Source: a virus
DNA: 64,000 nt
Direction: 5' to 3' (one strand)
Virus record (IMG/VR): IMGVR_UViG_3300009094_001034
Span: 1-64,000 of that record
The notes under the pieces were generated by a model, which saw nothing but the letters and a program-made list of their open reading frames with translations, was not told the origin of the DNA and did not search any database. The position numbers and the translations under genes are program-made. This document shows positions 49,417-57,678 of the stretch, piece after piece (the stretch's first letter is position 1; every line of letters starts with the position of its first letter).

Positions 49417-50223
49417 TCAAGCCGCCTGTTCGTAGCTCTCGACGTCGAGCCAGCAGCGGCAATTCGGTTCTGAAAGCGCGGCGTGCGCTTCGGAGATCGG
49501 GCGCACGTCGACGTCGTCTGCGAGCACGTCTTCCGCGAACTCCTCGCCTTCCAGATCGGCGTGCTCATCGCGCACCCTGTCATCGCCCTGCGTGTGGTAC
49601 GAGAAGACCGTCACGACCCCCGCTTCCTTCCGAAGCCGATAGGCCGTCTCCTCGGCGACGAGCCCATTCAGTCGCGTGAGTTCGGATTGCACGAGCCGTT
49701 TGGCTGCGTACGAAGGTCCCGCGCTGCCATCCACGGCACCGACGTAGTAGCGCTCGATCGCCGCGGCGATCTTGTCGACTTTCTCGCCTTTGCGGAGGCC
49801 CTGCAAAAGACGAATGCGTGCGGCCGAGCGCTGCGCTCCGCCGAGGAGCGTGATGCGGTCGCCGACGTTCTTTCCGGCGACGATCGCGCGTGATGCCTGC
49901 TTCGTCGCACGCTCTACGGCGGCCTTGCTGAAGAGCGGCCGGCCGGAGCGAGTCTGGTGATACCGCATCGTGATCGAGGCGATGTCGCGCGAGCCAGCAG
50001 TCATCGTCCGGGCGAGGCCGGAGCGCTGCATCGCCAGCGAGCCATCCACCACGCGCATGGCGGTCGTCAGGTCGCGGATCGACTTCGGATCCAGTTCTAC
50101 GAGCGCATCGACGATCTGCTTCGATGAGGCGGAGACGGTGCGAACCGCGGCCTTCTCGTGCGTCGTGTAGGCGCGCAGGAGCTGCAGGCGGTAGCGCGCC
50201 GCAGTCGGGGTGAGGCTCGCCAT
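49417..50223 (-). CDS. Minor head / head morphogenesis protein (Mu F/SPP1 gp7-like, 268 aa)
   Basis: Helical N-terminal two thirds, then GDDRVRDEHADLEGEEF and EPNCRCWLD, the family signature (D-x-R-x-R-x-x-H...PNCRC) of SPP1 gp7/Mu gpF minor head proteins that help package the portal and are ejected with DNA. Directly after portal, as usual. Confidence 0.85.
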   Translation of the reverse strand: MASLTPTAARYRLQLLRAYTTHEKAAVRTVSASSKQIVDALVELDPKSIRDLTTAMRVVDGSLAMQRSGLARTMTAGSRDIASITMRYHQTRSGRPLFSKAAVERATKQASRAIVAGKNVGDRITLLGGAQRSAARIRLLQGLRKGEKVDKIAAAIERYYVGAVDGSAGPSYAAKRLVQSELTRLNGLVAEETAYRLRKEAGVVTVFSYHTQGDDRVRDEHADLEGEEFAEDVLADDVDVRPISEAHAALSEPNCRCWLDVESYEQAA

Positions 50224-50229
50224 GCGGCG

Positions 50230-51714
50230 TTAGGGTGTTGCGTCTGCGTTCGCCGCGACTCCCGCCTGCTCTTCCGCAAGACGCTTCTCCACTTCCATCG
50301 CGAGCGCGTCTTCGGATGGCGCGGCGTCGATCTCCTCCTCGATCGTATTCTTCGTCGCGTCGTCCAACTTCGGGAAGGCTTCTTCGACGACGCGCTTCTT
50401 CACGAGACGGTTTGCCGTGGGCGAGACATTCACCTGCAGGAGCGCCATGGCCTCGTCGAGCATGTCGGCGAGCGTGGCGACGTTGAAGTCGGTCGGGTAG
50501 GAAACGGTCACGGGGAGATCTTCGTCAGACTTCCCCTGCCACTTATAGAAGAGGCGGATGATCTTCTTCTCGCCGTCCTCAAGGTTCTTCGCGATCTTCG
50601 CGAACGTGCTGTTCGACTCATGGAACTCGTACGCGCGAGCGACGCCGGAGGCCTCGCCGCTGTTCTGCTTGCGGTCCTGCAGCTTCGCGAGTTCGATGAA
50701 CTCCCGCTTTGCGTCCTCGATCCGCTTCATGAGGACTTCGGCTGGATCGGACGGGGGCGTGATGTAGGACGGCGGGTTCGTGCCGGCCGGGTAGCGGATG
50801 CCCTTGCTGGTGCCGAGCGTCGTCGCGACGCGGGTGGCCGAATCGGGCTTGCCCGGAACACCACTCTTCTCACCCACCGGGATTGCGAGGATGTTGAAGC
50901 CTTGGCGGTAGAGCGCCTCGTCGAGCACCGAGTGGTAGTTGTAGATGGCCTGGGCGAGTGGTGCCGTGTCCGAGATGACCGCCTGTCCGACGTCCATATG
51001 GCGCAGGTGTTCCTGGATCGGGGTGAAGACTGCGGGGACTTCTTTCAGGTCGTGCTTCCCGGCGTCGAGTTCGCGGCCCTCTGCGTCGTGGACGTACCAC
51101 TCGTCGCGCGTCCAGGTGCGATAGATCGACGACGCCTCTTTCCGCTCGCCGTCCCACGTCGACTCATCCGGCGCGTCTTCTTCGACGCGAAGCCATCGAT
51201 AGTTGCCATCGCCGTCGATCGCCCAGTCCTTCACTTCAAGCGGCGTGTAGACGCAGACGTACGGACGGATGCCGAGTTCCTTGTCATCGCGGCGAGTCTT
51301 CGAGTTCGTCGACTGTCGCGGCAGGTCGACGATGGAGACGGTGTGTCCCATCACCATCCCGAACTTGCCCACCTGATCCGACATCACCTGTGACAGGGGC
51401 GTTCCTTTCCGGTCGGCGTTCTTTTCGAAGTCGAGGAACTCCGGGTCCTTCGAGATACGCGCGATCTCGTCTTTGAAGATGAAGGCGGCGTAGATATCGA
51501 CCTGCTTCTTCACGAGGTTCAGATACGTCGCGCGGCGCAGACGCTCGGTGTAGTCGTCATCCGTTTCGCGCGGGTGACGGAACAGGTAGTCCTCTTTGCC
51601 GGCGAATGCCGAGCCGCCTTCGTAAGAGTCGGCGTAGAACTCCCAGTCGGACTCGAACTTCGCGTACGTGGGGTGCGTCAGCTTCAGGCGATCGGCGAGG
51701 CTCGTCTCGGGCAT
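50230..51714 (-). CDS. Portal protein (494 aa)
   Basis: Portal ring protein at the unique capsid vertex. The sequence contains the helical wing and stem pattern, conserved LAQAIYNYHSVLDEALYRQ and GIRYPAGTNPPSYITPPSD, and a C-terminal acidic tail. Similar in order and length to DUF4055-type portals. Directly upstream of minor head protein and downstream of terminase. Confidence 0.85.
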   Translation of the reverse strand: MPETSLADRLKLTHPTYAKFESDWEFYADSYEGGSAFAGKEDYLFRHPRETDDDYTERLRRATYLNLVKKQVDIYAAFIFKDEIARISKDPEFLDFEKNADRKGTPLSQVMSDQVGKFGMVMGHTVSIVDLPRQSTNSKTRRDDKELGIRPYVCVYTPLEVKDWAIDGDGNYRWLRVEEDAPDESTWDGERKEASSIYRTWTRDEWYVHDAEGRELDAGKHDLKEVPAVFTPIQEHLRHMDVGQAVISDTAPLAQAIYNYHSVLDEALYRQGFNILAIPVGEKSGVPGKPDSATRVATTLGTSKGIRYPAGTNPPSYITPPSDPAEVLMKRIEDAKREFIELAKLQDRKQNSGEASGVARAYEFHESNSTFAKIAKNLEDGEKKIIRLFYKWQGKSDEDLPVTVSYPTDFNVATLADMLDEAMALLQVNVSPTANRLVKKRVVEEAFPKLDDATKNTIEEEIDAAPSEDALAMEVEKRLAEEQAGVAANADATP

Positions 51715-51771
51715 GCAGTGTCGGGGAAGTCAAACAAACCGTAGAGGCGCGATGGGCGCGCCGACAAGCCG

Positions 51772-53340
51772 CTATCCGTTGAAGGAGAACGTTTCCATTT
51801 CTTGAACCTGCATCGTGTCTTCGATCACTTCGAGCAAGTAAGCCACGGCATCCGGCACGTCGTCGTGCTTCGCGAGAGGGAACTGCGTGAGCTCGTCGAC
51901 CGCCGCGGTCGACACGGTGTCGCAGATGCGAACGCGCCACTGCTCGAATTGCGGCTGCCAGCGGATCATCCGGCGCACCTTGTCCTTGTCCGGCCGGACG
52001 CCCACGGTGGGGACGTACGATGCGCCGCGCGCAGAAGCGTCGTCCACCATCTGCTTCAGCGCTTCTTGGTACGCGACGACCTCGATCCCTACGCGCGTGT
52101 AGTCCCACTTCTGGTGCTGCTCGAGCAGCAGGCGTACTTGCTGCGGCGCGAGGATGTGTTCGCGGATGACGTCCCAGATATAGATGGTGCCGTCTTCGGC
52201 CCAGCCGCCGGTGGCGAGGACGAAGTAGTCGGCGCCGTCCTTCTGCGAAATCGCGACGTCCGCCGCACCGAAACGAACGAGGTCTTCGAGCTTGATGGAG
52301 GCATCGCCATCCAGGATGAGGTTCGAGTCGCGAATGAACTTCGGCCGCTTGCGGTCCGCGCTCTCCACCCAGCTTCGCTTGATGACCGTGGAGCCTTCGG
52401 GGATGGGGTCGTTCTGGTATTCAGTCTGGAAGGCGAAGGACCCGATGGCCTTCTTCACCTTCATGAGCGCGACGTACGGGAAGCGGTCCGGCCAGAGCGT
52501 GGCCGTTCCCTCGTCCATCGCTGCGCGGTGCTTCGCGTAGAAGGCGTCGGCCGCCTCCTCGCCGCCTTGCGTCCAGGCGGCGTCCCACTGCTCCCAGAGG
52601 TCCGGGCGGTTCGGTTCCGAGAGGATCGCTTGGCGGTAGAAGACCCGGTACGCGCCCGTCTTCTTCTTCCGGAGGATCAGCGCGTCCTGGTGAAGCGTGG
52701 TGCCCACCATGAGGAGGCGCGAGTGCGCCGGGTCGCGCATCGGGATGACCGAGGCGTTGAACCATCGCTCGACCTTCTGGCGCTGGTGTTCGGTCTGAAC
52801 GGAGTCGTCATCCTCGACGTCATCGGTGATGACGAGTTGCGGACGCCACTGCTTGAAGCGCCAGCCGCGCGTCGAAGATCCGCGGCCGGCGGACCGGATA
52901 CAGACGTCGGTCGTGGTGATCAGCTTCTTCTCAGTCGTGTTCTTGAGGATGTCGCCGAAGACGGCGCGCAAGCGCTCGTTCTTCTCCATCTCCTCGTTGA
53001 TCGAGAAGAGGAGCGTCTTTGCCTGGTCGCCGGTCTCTGAGAACAGAACGATGAAGTGGTACTTCTGGAAGTAGACGCACCAGAGGACGTAGGCGAGCGA
53101 GATGACGGTGGACTTCGCGTGGCCTCGCGGAAGGATGAAGATGCCGTCTTCGGTGTGCTCGGTGAGTTCCGCAATCAGTTCCCGGTGGAAGTCGGGAATC
53201 TGCGCAGGGAAGTACGCGGCGAGGAAGTACTTGCAGAAGAACGCGAAGTTCCGCTCTGCCTTCCTCCGCGCCGCAGCGATGACGACCCGAGACTGCGGGG
53301 CAGTGGACGTGGGGTGGGGTGGTGAATGCTCCTTCGAGCG
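51772..53340 (-). CDS. terL: Terminase large subunit; start codon not identifiable
   Basis: DNA-packaging motor and nuclease. ATPase motifs: Walker A ILPRGHAKST at about 53125, Walker B QLVITDDVEDD, coupling motif LMVGTTLH. Nuclease acids: DGDAS, FGAADVAISQ and the final KHDDVPDAVAYLLE. The frame is open from 53340 (after a TGA at 53343-53341) but holds no ATG, GTG or TTG before ATG 52989, which would remove Walker A. An out-of-frame GTG at 53344, behind the small upstream gene, would need a +1 shift. Possible explanations are a sequencing indel, a programmed shift or a rare start (ATC 53280). Confidence 0.88.
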   Translation of the reverse strand, partial: RSKEHSPPHPTSTAPQSRVVIAAARRKAERNFAFFCKYFLAAYFPAQIPDFHRELIAELTEHTEDGIFILPRGHAKSTVISLAYVLWCVYFQKYHFIVLFSETGDQAKTLLFSINEEMEKNERLRAVFGDILKNTTEKKLITTTDVCIRSAGRGSSTRGWRFKQWRPQLVITDDVEDDDSVQTEHQRQKVERWFNASVIPMRDPAHSRLLMVGTTLHQDALILRKKKTGAYRVFYRQAILSEPNRPDLWEQWDAAWTQGGEEAADAFYAKHRAAMDEGTATLWPDRFPYVALMKVKKAIGSFAFQTEYQNDPIPEGSTVIKRSWVESADRKRPKFIRDSNLILDGDASIKLEDLVRFGAADVAISQKDGADYFVLATGGWAEDGTIYIWDVIREHILAPQQVRLLLEQHQKWDYTRVGIEVVAYQEALKQMVDDASARGASYVPTVGVRPDKDKVRRMIRWQPQFEQWRVRICDTVSTAAVDELTQFPLAKHDDVPDAVAYLLEVIEDTMQVQEMETFSFNG

Positions 53341-53345
53341 TCACG

Positions 53346-53744
53346 TCAGGGCGCGGCGGTGGTCAACGTCCCGATGGTGTTCTGGTCGACGTCATGGAGG
53401 ATCTCGCCCAAGATCAGCTTCAACACACCGCGCTCCTGGCGCATGAGGATCTCCAGGTTCGTGAGCATCTGATCCGAGAGCGGGTGGGCGTCGATGATCA
53501 GGTCCTTCTCGGCCATCGTGAAGAGCCGGGAAGAGACGAGGCGGCGGTAGAACGCTTGGTCCTCCCACGGGAAGTGCTCGGTTCCATGGAGGAGTTCCAG
53601 TTCCTCTTGCCAGTCATCGCCACTGAACTCCGCGGTGAGAGCACGGTGCACTGCGAGATGGCCGCCTTCTCGGAAGGCGTCGTAGGCGAGGGTCTTCAGT
53701 TCGTCATGGCGATGCTCGGAGAGGAGATCGAGGGCACGAGGCAC
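53346..53744 (-). CDS. Putative terminase small subunit (132 aa)
   Basis: Helical protein starting MPRALDLLSEHRHDELKTLA and continuing with AFREGGHLAVHRALTAEF. It has no clear helix-turn-helix but lies in the TerS position directly before the large subunit. Assigned by position only. Confidence 0.5.
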   Translation of the reverse strand: MPRALDLLSEHRHDELKTLAYDAFREGGHLAVHRALTAEFSGDDWQEELELLHGTEHFPWEDQAFYRRLVSSRLFTMAEKDLIIDAHPLSDQMLTNLEILMRQERGVLKLILGEILHDVDQNTIGTLTTAAP

Positions 53745-53771
53745 GACGAGTGGTGGTAGGTCTTCCTCAGA

Positions 53772-53945
53772 CTATGCCGGCCGGGACCTCGCTTCAAGCC
53801 GCTCGCGGAGCCTGGCCGCTGCGTCCTTCGCCTTTCGCTCCGCGATCTCCGCGGTCAGCGCCCGCTCGTCGATCTCTGGGTGGCCGGCAACGTAGCCATG
53901 CCAGATGCCGCCGATCTTCCGCACCGTGATCTTCACGTCGTCCAT
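53772..53945 (-). CDS. Small hypothetical protein at start of late block (57 aa)
   Basis: MDDVKITVRKIGGIWHGYV begins a short beta segment, followed by a charged helix (TAEIAERKAKDAAARLRER). The pattern resembles small HicB-like or DUF-type antitoxin-like proteins but is too short to decide. First gene of the late operon. Confidence 0.5.
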   Translation of the reverse strand: MDDVKITVRKIGGIWHGYVAGHPEIDERALTAEIAERKAKDAAARLRERLEARSRPA

Positions 53946-54050
53946 GCAGGCATCGTACGGAGACCGCGGTGCAGCGCGAAACAAACGCCGCAACCACTCT
54001 CTGTGGGGACAGTCGGCAATCCACGGCGTGAAGACTCCTGAGAAAAGTTG

Positions 54051-54080
54051 TTGCGCCCGCTAATCGTGCTTTGGTATAAC
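54051..54080 (+). promoter_or_regulatory. Promoter of the accessory island
   Basis: TTGCGC (54051-54056), 18-bp spacer, TATAAC (54075-54080). Transcription would start near 54087, about 270 bp before the first ATPase gene. Confidence 0.65.
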
Positions 54081-54086
54081 CCCTCT

Positions 54087-54222
54087 TGCGCAGTTGCGCC
54101 TTTCTCCACGGGGCTTCAATAGCAGGTCCCAAAAGCGAGACGGGAACGATGAGCGAAACGAAAAGCACAGCTACACCCTCGTTGCTGCCGACCACTGTTC
54201 TGCGGGTCGGCTCTTTTTGTTT
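54087..54222 (+). ncRNA. Short leader transcript / small RNA ending in an intrinsic terminator
   Basis: From the promoter the transcript meets GCCGACC/GGTCGGC (54187-54211) followed by TCTTTTTGTTT, a standard terminator, after about 130 nt. It could be a free small RNA or an attenuator for the downstream operon. A short ORF beginning ATGAGCGAAACG at 54149 runs through the terminator and may be a leader peptide. Confidence 0.55.
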
Positions 54223-54230
54223 CTGCTCCC

Positions 54231-54308
54231 ATGCCGACGAAGCGCGCCCTCCTCCTCGCCCATCTCAACTGCGTGACGACTCCGTTCGAACGACAACATG
54301 AAACCTAA
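54231..54308 (+). CDS. Possible leader peptide (25 aa)
   Basis: ATGCCGACGAAGCG opens a 25-codon ORF (MPTKRALLLAHLNCVTTPFE...). A second 15-codon ORF (54298-54345, MKPNRTPTARTATEN) ends at the TAG inside the AGGAG of the next gene. Both may only couple ribosomes to the ATPase gene. Confidence 0.25.
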   Translation: MPTKRALLLAHLNCVTTPFERQHET

Positions 54309-54355
54309 CCGGACTCCAACAGCGAGGACGGCAACAGAAAATTAGGAGAGACCCA

Positions 54356-56152
54356 ATGGCGAAGAAGAACGGCTCTACCTTCACGAGTGAAGACCTTCAG
54401 AGTCAGGACACCTACGTGGAGAAGTTGGAGCAACAGCATTTCTCGTATCCCCTCATCGCGGCCGAGTCGTTCGTCCGCGGCATGCGCGAGTCCGGCTACA
54501 AGTCGACCGCGACGGCACTGAACGAGTTGATCGACAACGCCATCCAGGCACAGGCCCGGAACGTCGACGTGATCCTCGGCTACAACGCCGGCAACAAGAC
54601 GAAGAAGAAGCCCGACATGCTGGCCGTCGTAGATGACGGCCACGGAATGCGGGAGAAGATGATCAAGGCCTCCGTCATGTGGGGCGGCACGCACCGCGAG
54701 AACGACCGTCACGGCTTCGGCCGGTTCGGGTTCGGACTCCCGAGCGCGTCCGTCTCGATCGCGCGCCGCTTTTCGGTGTACTCGAAGGCCCCTGGCGACA
54801 AGTGGTTCGTCATCGTCATCGACCTGGACGAAATCGCGTTGGGCCGCGCGACCGACGAGAAGGGCGTGGTGAAGGTGCCGGAAGCGGTACTGGCGGAACT
54901 GCCCGAGTTCGTGAAGCCCTACGCCTCCGGCCTGGAGCACGGGACCGTCATCCTGCTGGAGAAGTTGGACCGGCTGTCGAACGGATTCGTGACGTCGCAG
55001 GCATTCAAGCAGAACGAACTGCACCAGGTCGGCGTGACGTATCGCGAGATCCTGCGCGACGTGCAGGTCCGCGTCATCGACATCGGCGAGGAATTGGACA
55101 TCACGGCCGTCGAGCCGATCGATCCGTTGTTCCTCCGCCCGGACGCGCGGTACTACGACGAGACCGACGTCCACGCCGAGCCCCTGCCAGACTTGGCGTT
55201 CGAGGTGAAGCCGTCCGAGGAGTCGCCGTACGGCGGCGTCGTGCGTGTGCGGTACGCCTACATGCCCCCGGGGTTCCTGCCGGATGAGTCGAAGCGTTCC
55301 AGCCCCCGCCTCAAGGTCCGCAAGGAGAACACGGGCCTCATCATCATGCGCGCCGGCCGCCAGATCGACGTCGTGACGAACGGTCCGAAGTTCAGCGTCG
55401 ACTCCAACGACCGTCATTGGGCGTGCGAGGTGATCTTCGAGCCCACGCTGGACGAAGACTTCAGCGTGACCACGAACAAGCAGCAGATCGTGATCAAGGA
55501 CCGGATCTGGGAGGCGCTGCGGCAGAACGGCGTGTTCGACGCCATCCGCCAGATGCGCAATCGGTACGGGAAGGATCATGGCTACACCAAGGGGAAGAAG
55601 GCCGAGTCCGAGCCGAAGGTGTCCGAGGAGATCGCGACCGAGGCCGCCAAGTTCTTCGGCCGGAAGCCGACGAAGCCGAGCGTCGCGAAGGAGAAGAAGC
55701 TGAAAGAGGCGCTCGACCGCGAGGCGGTGAAGGTCGCCGAGCAGAAGGGCACGAGCCCGGAGGAAGCGAAGAAGGTGATCGAGGCCGAGACGGCTGAGAA
55801 ACCCTACAAGCTCTTCTTCGAGTCCGGCCGCGGAGAGTTCTACCGCGTCGAGCAGTTGGGCGGCCAGAAGCAGCTCTACATCAACACGTCCCACCGCTTC
55901 TACTCCGACGTCTACAACAACCCGCTGACGACGAACCGCATGCGCACCGCGCTGGAGTTGCTGCTGTTCACGATGGGCGCCTGTGAGCTCGAGTCTGAAG
56001 GCGACCGGGAGATGTTCTACACGAATGAGCGCGTCGAGTGGACGCGGCGGCTCGACACGTATCTGCAGTTGCTGGATCGTCGCGATCCGGTCGCCGATGC
56101 CCGAGCGGCCGAAACCACGCGCGCCGAGGCCGAAGACGAGTCGGCGGCGTAG
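54356..56152 (+). CDS. GHKL-fold ATPase A (MORC/Hsp90-like, 598 aa)
   Basis: N-terminal GHKL ATPase domain: N-box ALNELIDNAIQA (E57, N61), G1 box VVDDGHGM (D94), G2 loop GRFGFGLPSAS (122-132). A transducer-like beta/alpha domain follows (to about 400), then a charged coiled-coil C-terminus (KVSEEIATEAAKFFG ...) with a final acidic tail. The layout is closest to MORC/Hsp90-type ATP-gated clamps. It is neither histidine kinase (no H-box) nor MutL (no MutL C-terminus). Shine-Dalgarno AGGAG. First gene of the island. Confidence 0.85.
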   Translation: MAKKNGSTFTSEDLQSQDTYVEKLEQQHFSYPLIAAESFVRGMRESGYKSTATALNELIDNAIQAQARNVDVILGYNAGNKTKKKPDMLAVVDDGHGMREKMIKASVMWGGTHRENDRHGFGRFGFGLPSASVSIARRFSVYSKAPGDKWFVIVIDLDEIALGRATDEKGVVKVPEAVLAELPEFVKPYASGLEHGTVILLEKLDRLSNGFVTSQAFKQNELHQVGVTYREILRDVQVRVIDIGEELDITAVEPIDPLFLRPDARYYDETDVHAEPLPDLAFEVKPSEESPYGGVVRVRYAYMPPGFLPDESKRSSPRLKVRKENTGLIIMRAGRQIDVVTNGPKFSVDSNDRHWACEVIFEPTLDEDFSVTTNKQQIVIKDRIWEALRQNGVFDAIRQMRNRYGKDHGYTKGKKAESEPKVSEEIATEAAKFFGRKPTKPSVAKEKKLKEALDREAVKVAEQKGTSPEEAKKVIEAETAEKPYKLFFESGRGEFYRVEQLGGQKQLYINTSHRFYSDVYNNPLTTNRMRTALELLLFTMGACELESEGDREMFYTNERVEWTRRLDTYLQLLDRRDPVADARAAETTRAEAEDESAA

Positions 56153-56169
56153 CCGACAGGGACCAACGG

Positions 56170-56199
56170 AAGGCCCGGGTTCTCCCCGGGCCTTTTCGT
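56170..56199 (+). terminator. Intrinsic terminator between the two ATPase genes
   Basis: AAGGCCCGGG pairs with CCCGGGCCTT (10 bp, 5-nt loop), followed by TTCGTT. It would limit expression of the downstream genes relative to ATPase A. Confidence 0.75.
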
Positions 56200-56214
56200 T
56201 CATGAGGAGAACGA

Positions 56215-57678
56215 TTGAAGAATGGAGAGATCATCGCGCTGGCGACCTTCATCGACGCCATCCGTGACGCCGGGTACCGGGGCACGCCCGCAGCGATCGC
56301 CGAGTTGGTGGACAACGCCATGGAGGCCGGAGCGACGAACATCACCATCGAACTCTGGACGACGGACGACGGAACGTCGGTGTACGTAGCCGATAACGGC
56401 TGCGGCATGCCGCCCGAGACGATCCGCCTCGCCCTGCAGTTCGGCGGCAGCACCCGCTTCGATTCCCGCGCGGGGCTCGGGCGGTACGGTATGGGGCTCC
56501 CAGGAAGTTCGATCAGTCAGGCATTGCGTGTCGACGTGTATTCGTGGACGACGCGCGGTGCGGCCTGGTGGACCTTTCTGGATGTCCCGATGATCCGCGG
56601 CGGCGCCCTCGTAGCCGTGCCGAAACCGCGGCGTGCCACGCCACCCGTGGGACCGCGAGAGACGACGAGCGGCACCATCGTCCAGTGGACACACTGCGAT
56701 CGCATCCCGAGCATCACCCCACGCCTCCTGCGGGAGATCCACGAGACCATCGGCCGGCTGTTTCGGACGTTCCTGTGGGCCGGAGCCACGATCACCGTGA
56801 ACGGCGTCGAGGTGCAGCCCGTTGATCCGCTTTTCCTGCGGCCGTCAGCGGCGCCGGTCGGAGCACGCCAGTACGGCCCGGAGTTGATCTTCCCCATCAC
56901 CCTCCGAGACGGGAACAGGAAGCGCCACGCCACCGTGACGGCGCAGTTCGTCGAACTGCCGATCGCGGAGTGGGAAGGGCTTTCGAATGCGGAGAAACGG
57001 AAGTATCGGATCTCCAAGTCTCCCGGCATCTCCATCCTCCGCGCCGACCGGGAGATCGACACCGGCTGGTTCTTCATGGGATCGAAGCGGAAGGAGAACT
57101 ACGACGATTGGTGGCGTGCGGAAGTGCGGTTCAGCCCCGAGCTCGACACGTTCTTCGGCGTGACGCACACGAAGCAAGGGATCCATCCGACCGCCGAGAT
57201 CGAGGCCATCTTGTCGCCGCAGATGGAGCGGATCGCACATGACCTGAACGCCCGCGTCCGGAAGACGTTTCTCCGCGTTCGGGCGACGGAGCCGAATACC
57301 CGCGCGATCGACTACGCCTCTGCTCGGGACCACCGGTTGGAGCCGCCGAAGCGTGCGGTTCGCCGCGGCGCAATGAAGGCGAAAACACGAGGATTGACCT
57401 ACTCCATCGAACACGCGAAACTCCCCGGCCCGCGGTTCTTCGCCGTGCGGATCTCAGACGGCCGGGTCAGAATCATCCTCAACGAGGATCACCCGTTCTA
57501 CACGGTCGTTTACGGGGACAATCGGAAGCGCGATGCGACACAGGATCGTCTCGCGCAGTTGGAAATGATGCTCCTTGCAGCAGCGCGCGCGGAAGTCCAG
57601 TGTGTGCGAAAAGAGAAGGTGGAGGCGAGGGCGTTTCTCCAACAGTGGAGCGATGCTCTCCGGACGTTTTTGACCTAG
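56215..57678 (+). CDS. GHKL-fold ATPase B (487 aa)
   Basis: Paralogue-like second GHKL ATPase: N-box AIAELVDNAMEAG (E30, N34), G1 VADNGCGMPP (D60), G2 GLGRYGMGLPGSS (87-99). Then VQPVDPLFLRP, RDGNRKRH and SPGISILRADREIDTG, segments shared with ATPase A (EPIDPLFLRP; NTGLIIMRAGRQIDV), showing common ancestry. TTG start with AGGAGA 5-6 nt upstream. The pair may form a heterodimeric clamp. Confidence 0.85.
   Translation: MKNGEIIALATFIDAIRDAGYRGTPAAIAELVDNAMEAGATNITIELWTTDDGTSVYVADNGCGMPPETIRLALQFGGSTRFDSRAGLGRYGMGLPGSSISQALRVDVYSWTTRGAAWWTFLDVPMIRGGALVAVPKPRRATPPVGPRETTSGTIVQWTHCDRIPSITPRLLREIHETIGRLFRTFLWAGATITVNGVEVQPVDPLFLRPSAAPVGARQYGPELIFPITLRDGNRKRHATVTAQFVELPIAEWEGLSNAEKRKYRISKSPGISILRADREIDTGWFFMGSKRKENYDDWWRAEVRFSPELDTFFGVTHTKQGIHPTAEIEAILSPQMERIAHDLNARVRKTFLRVRATEPNTRAIDYASARDHRLEPPKRAVRRGAMKAKTRGLTYSIEHAKLPGPRFFAVRISDGRVRIILNEDHPFYTVVYGDNRKRDATQDRLAQLEMMLLAAARAEVQCVRKEKVEARAFLQQWSDALRTFLT

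Noticed and set aside
53341-53345. Fusion of the small terminase-like gene to terL by -1 frameshift
   Set aside because: The -1 frame meets a TGA at 53343-53341 directly after the upstream stop, so no fusion can form.
54305-56203. 632-aa minus-strand ORF opposite ATPase A
   Set aside because: Antisense shadow of an intact GHKL ATPase gene; composition Arg/Leu-rich and without motifs.
54356-57678. Bacterial histidine kinases or MutL/gyrase B
   Set aside because: No H-box, receiver, MutL C-terminal endonuclease motif or TOPRIM domain; the layout is MORC/Hsp90-like.
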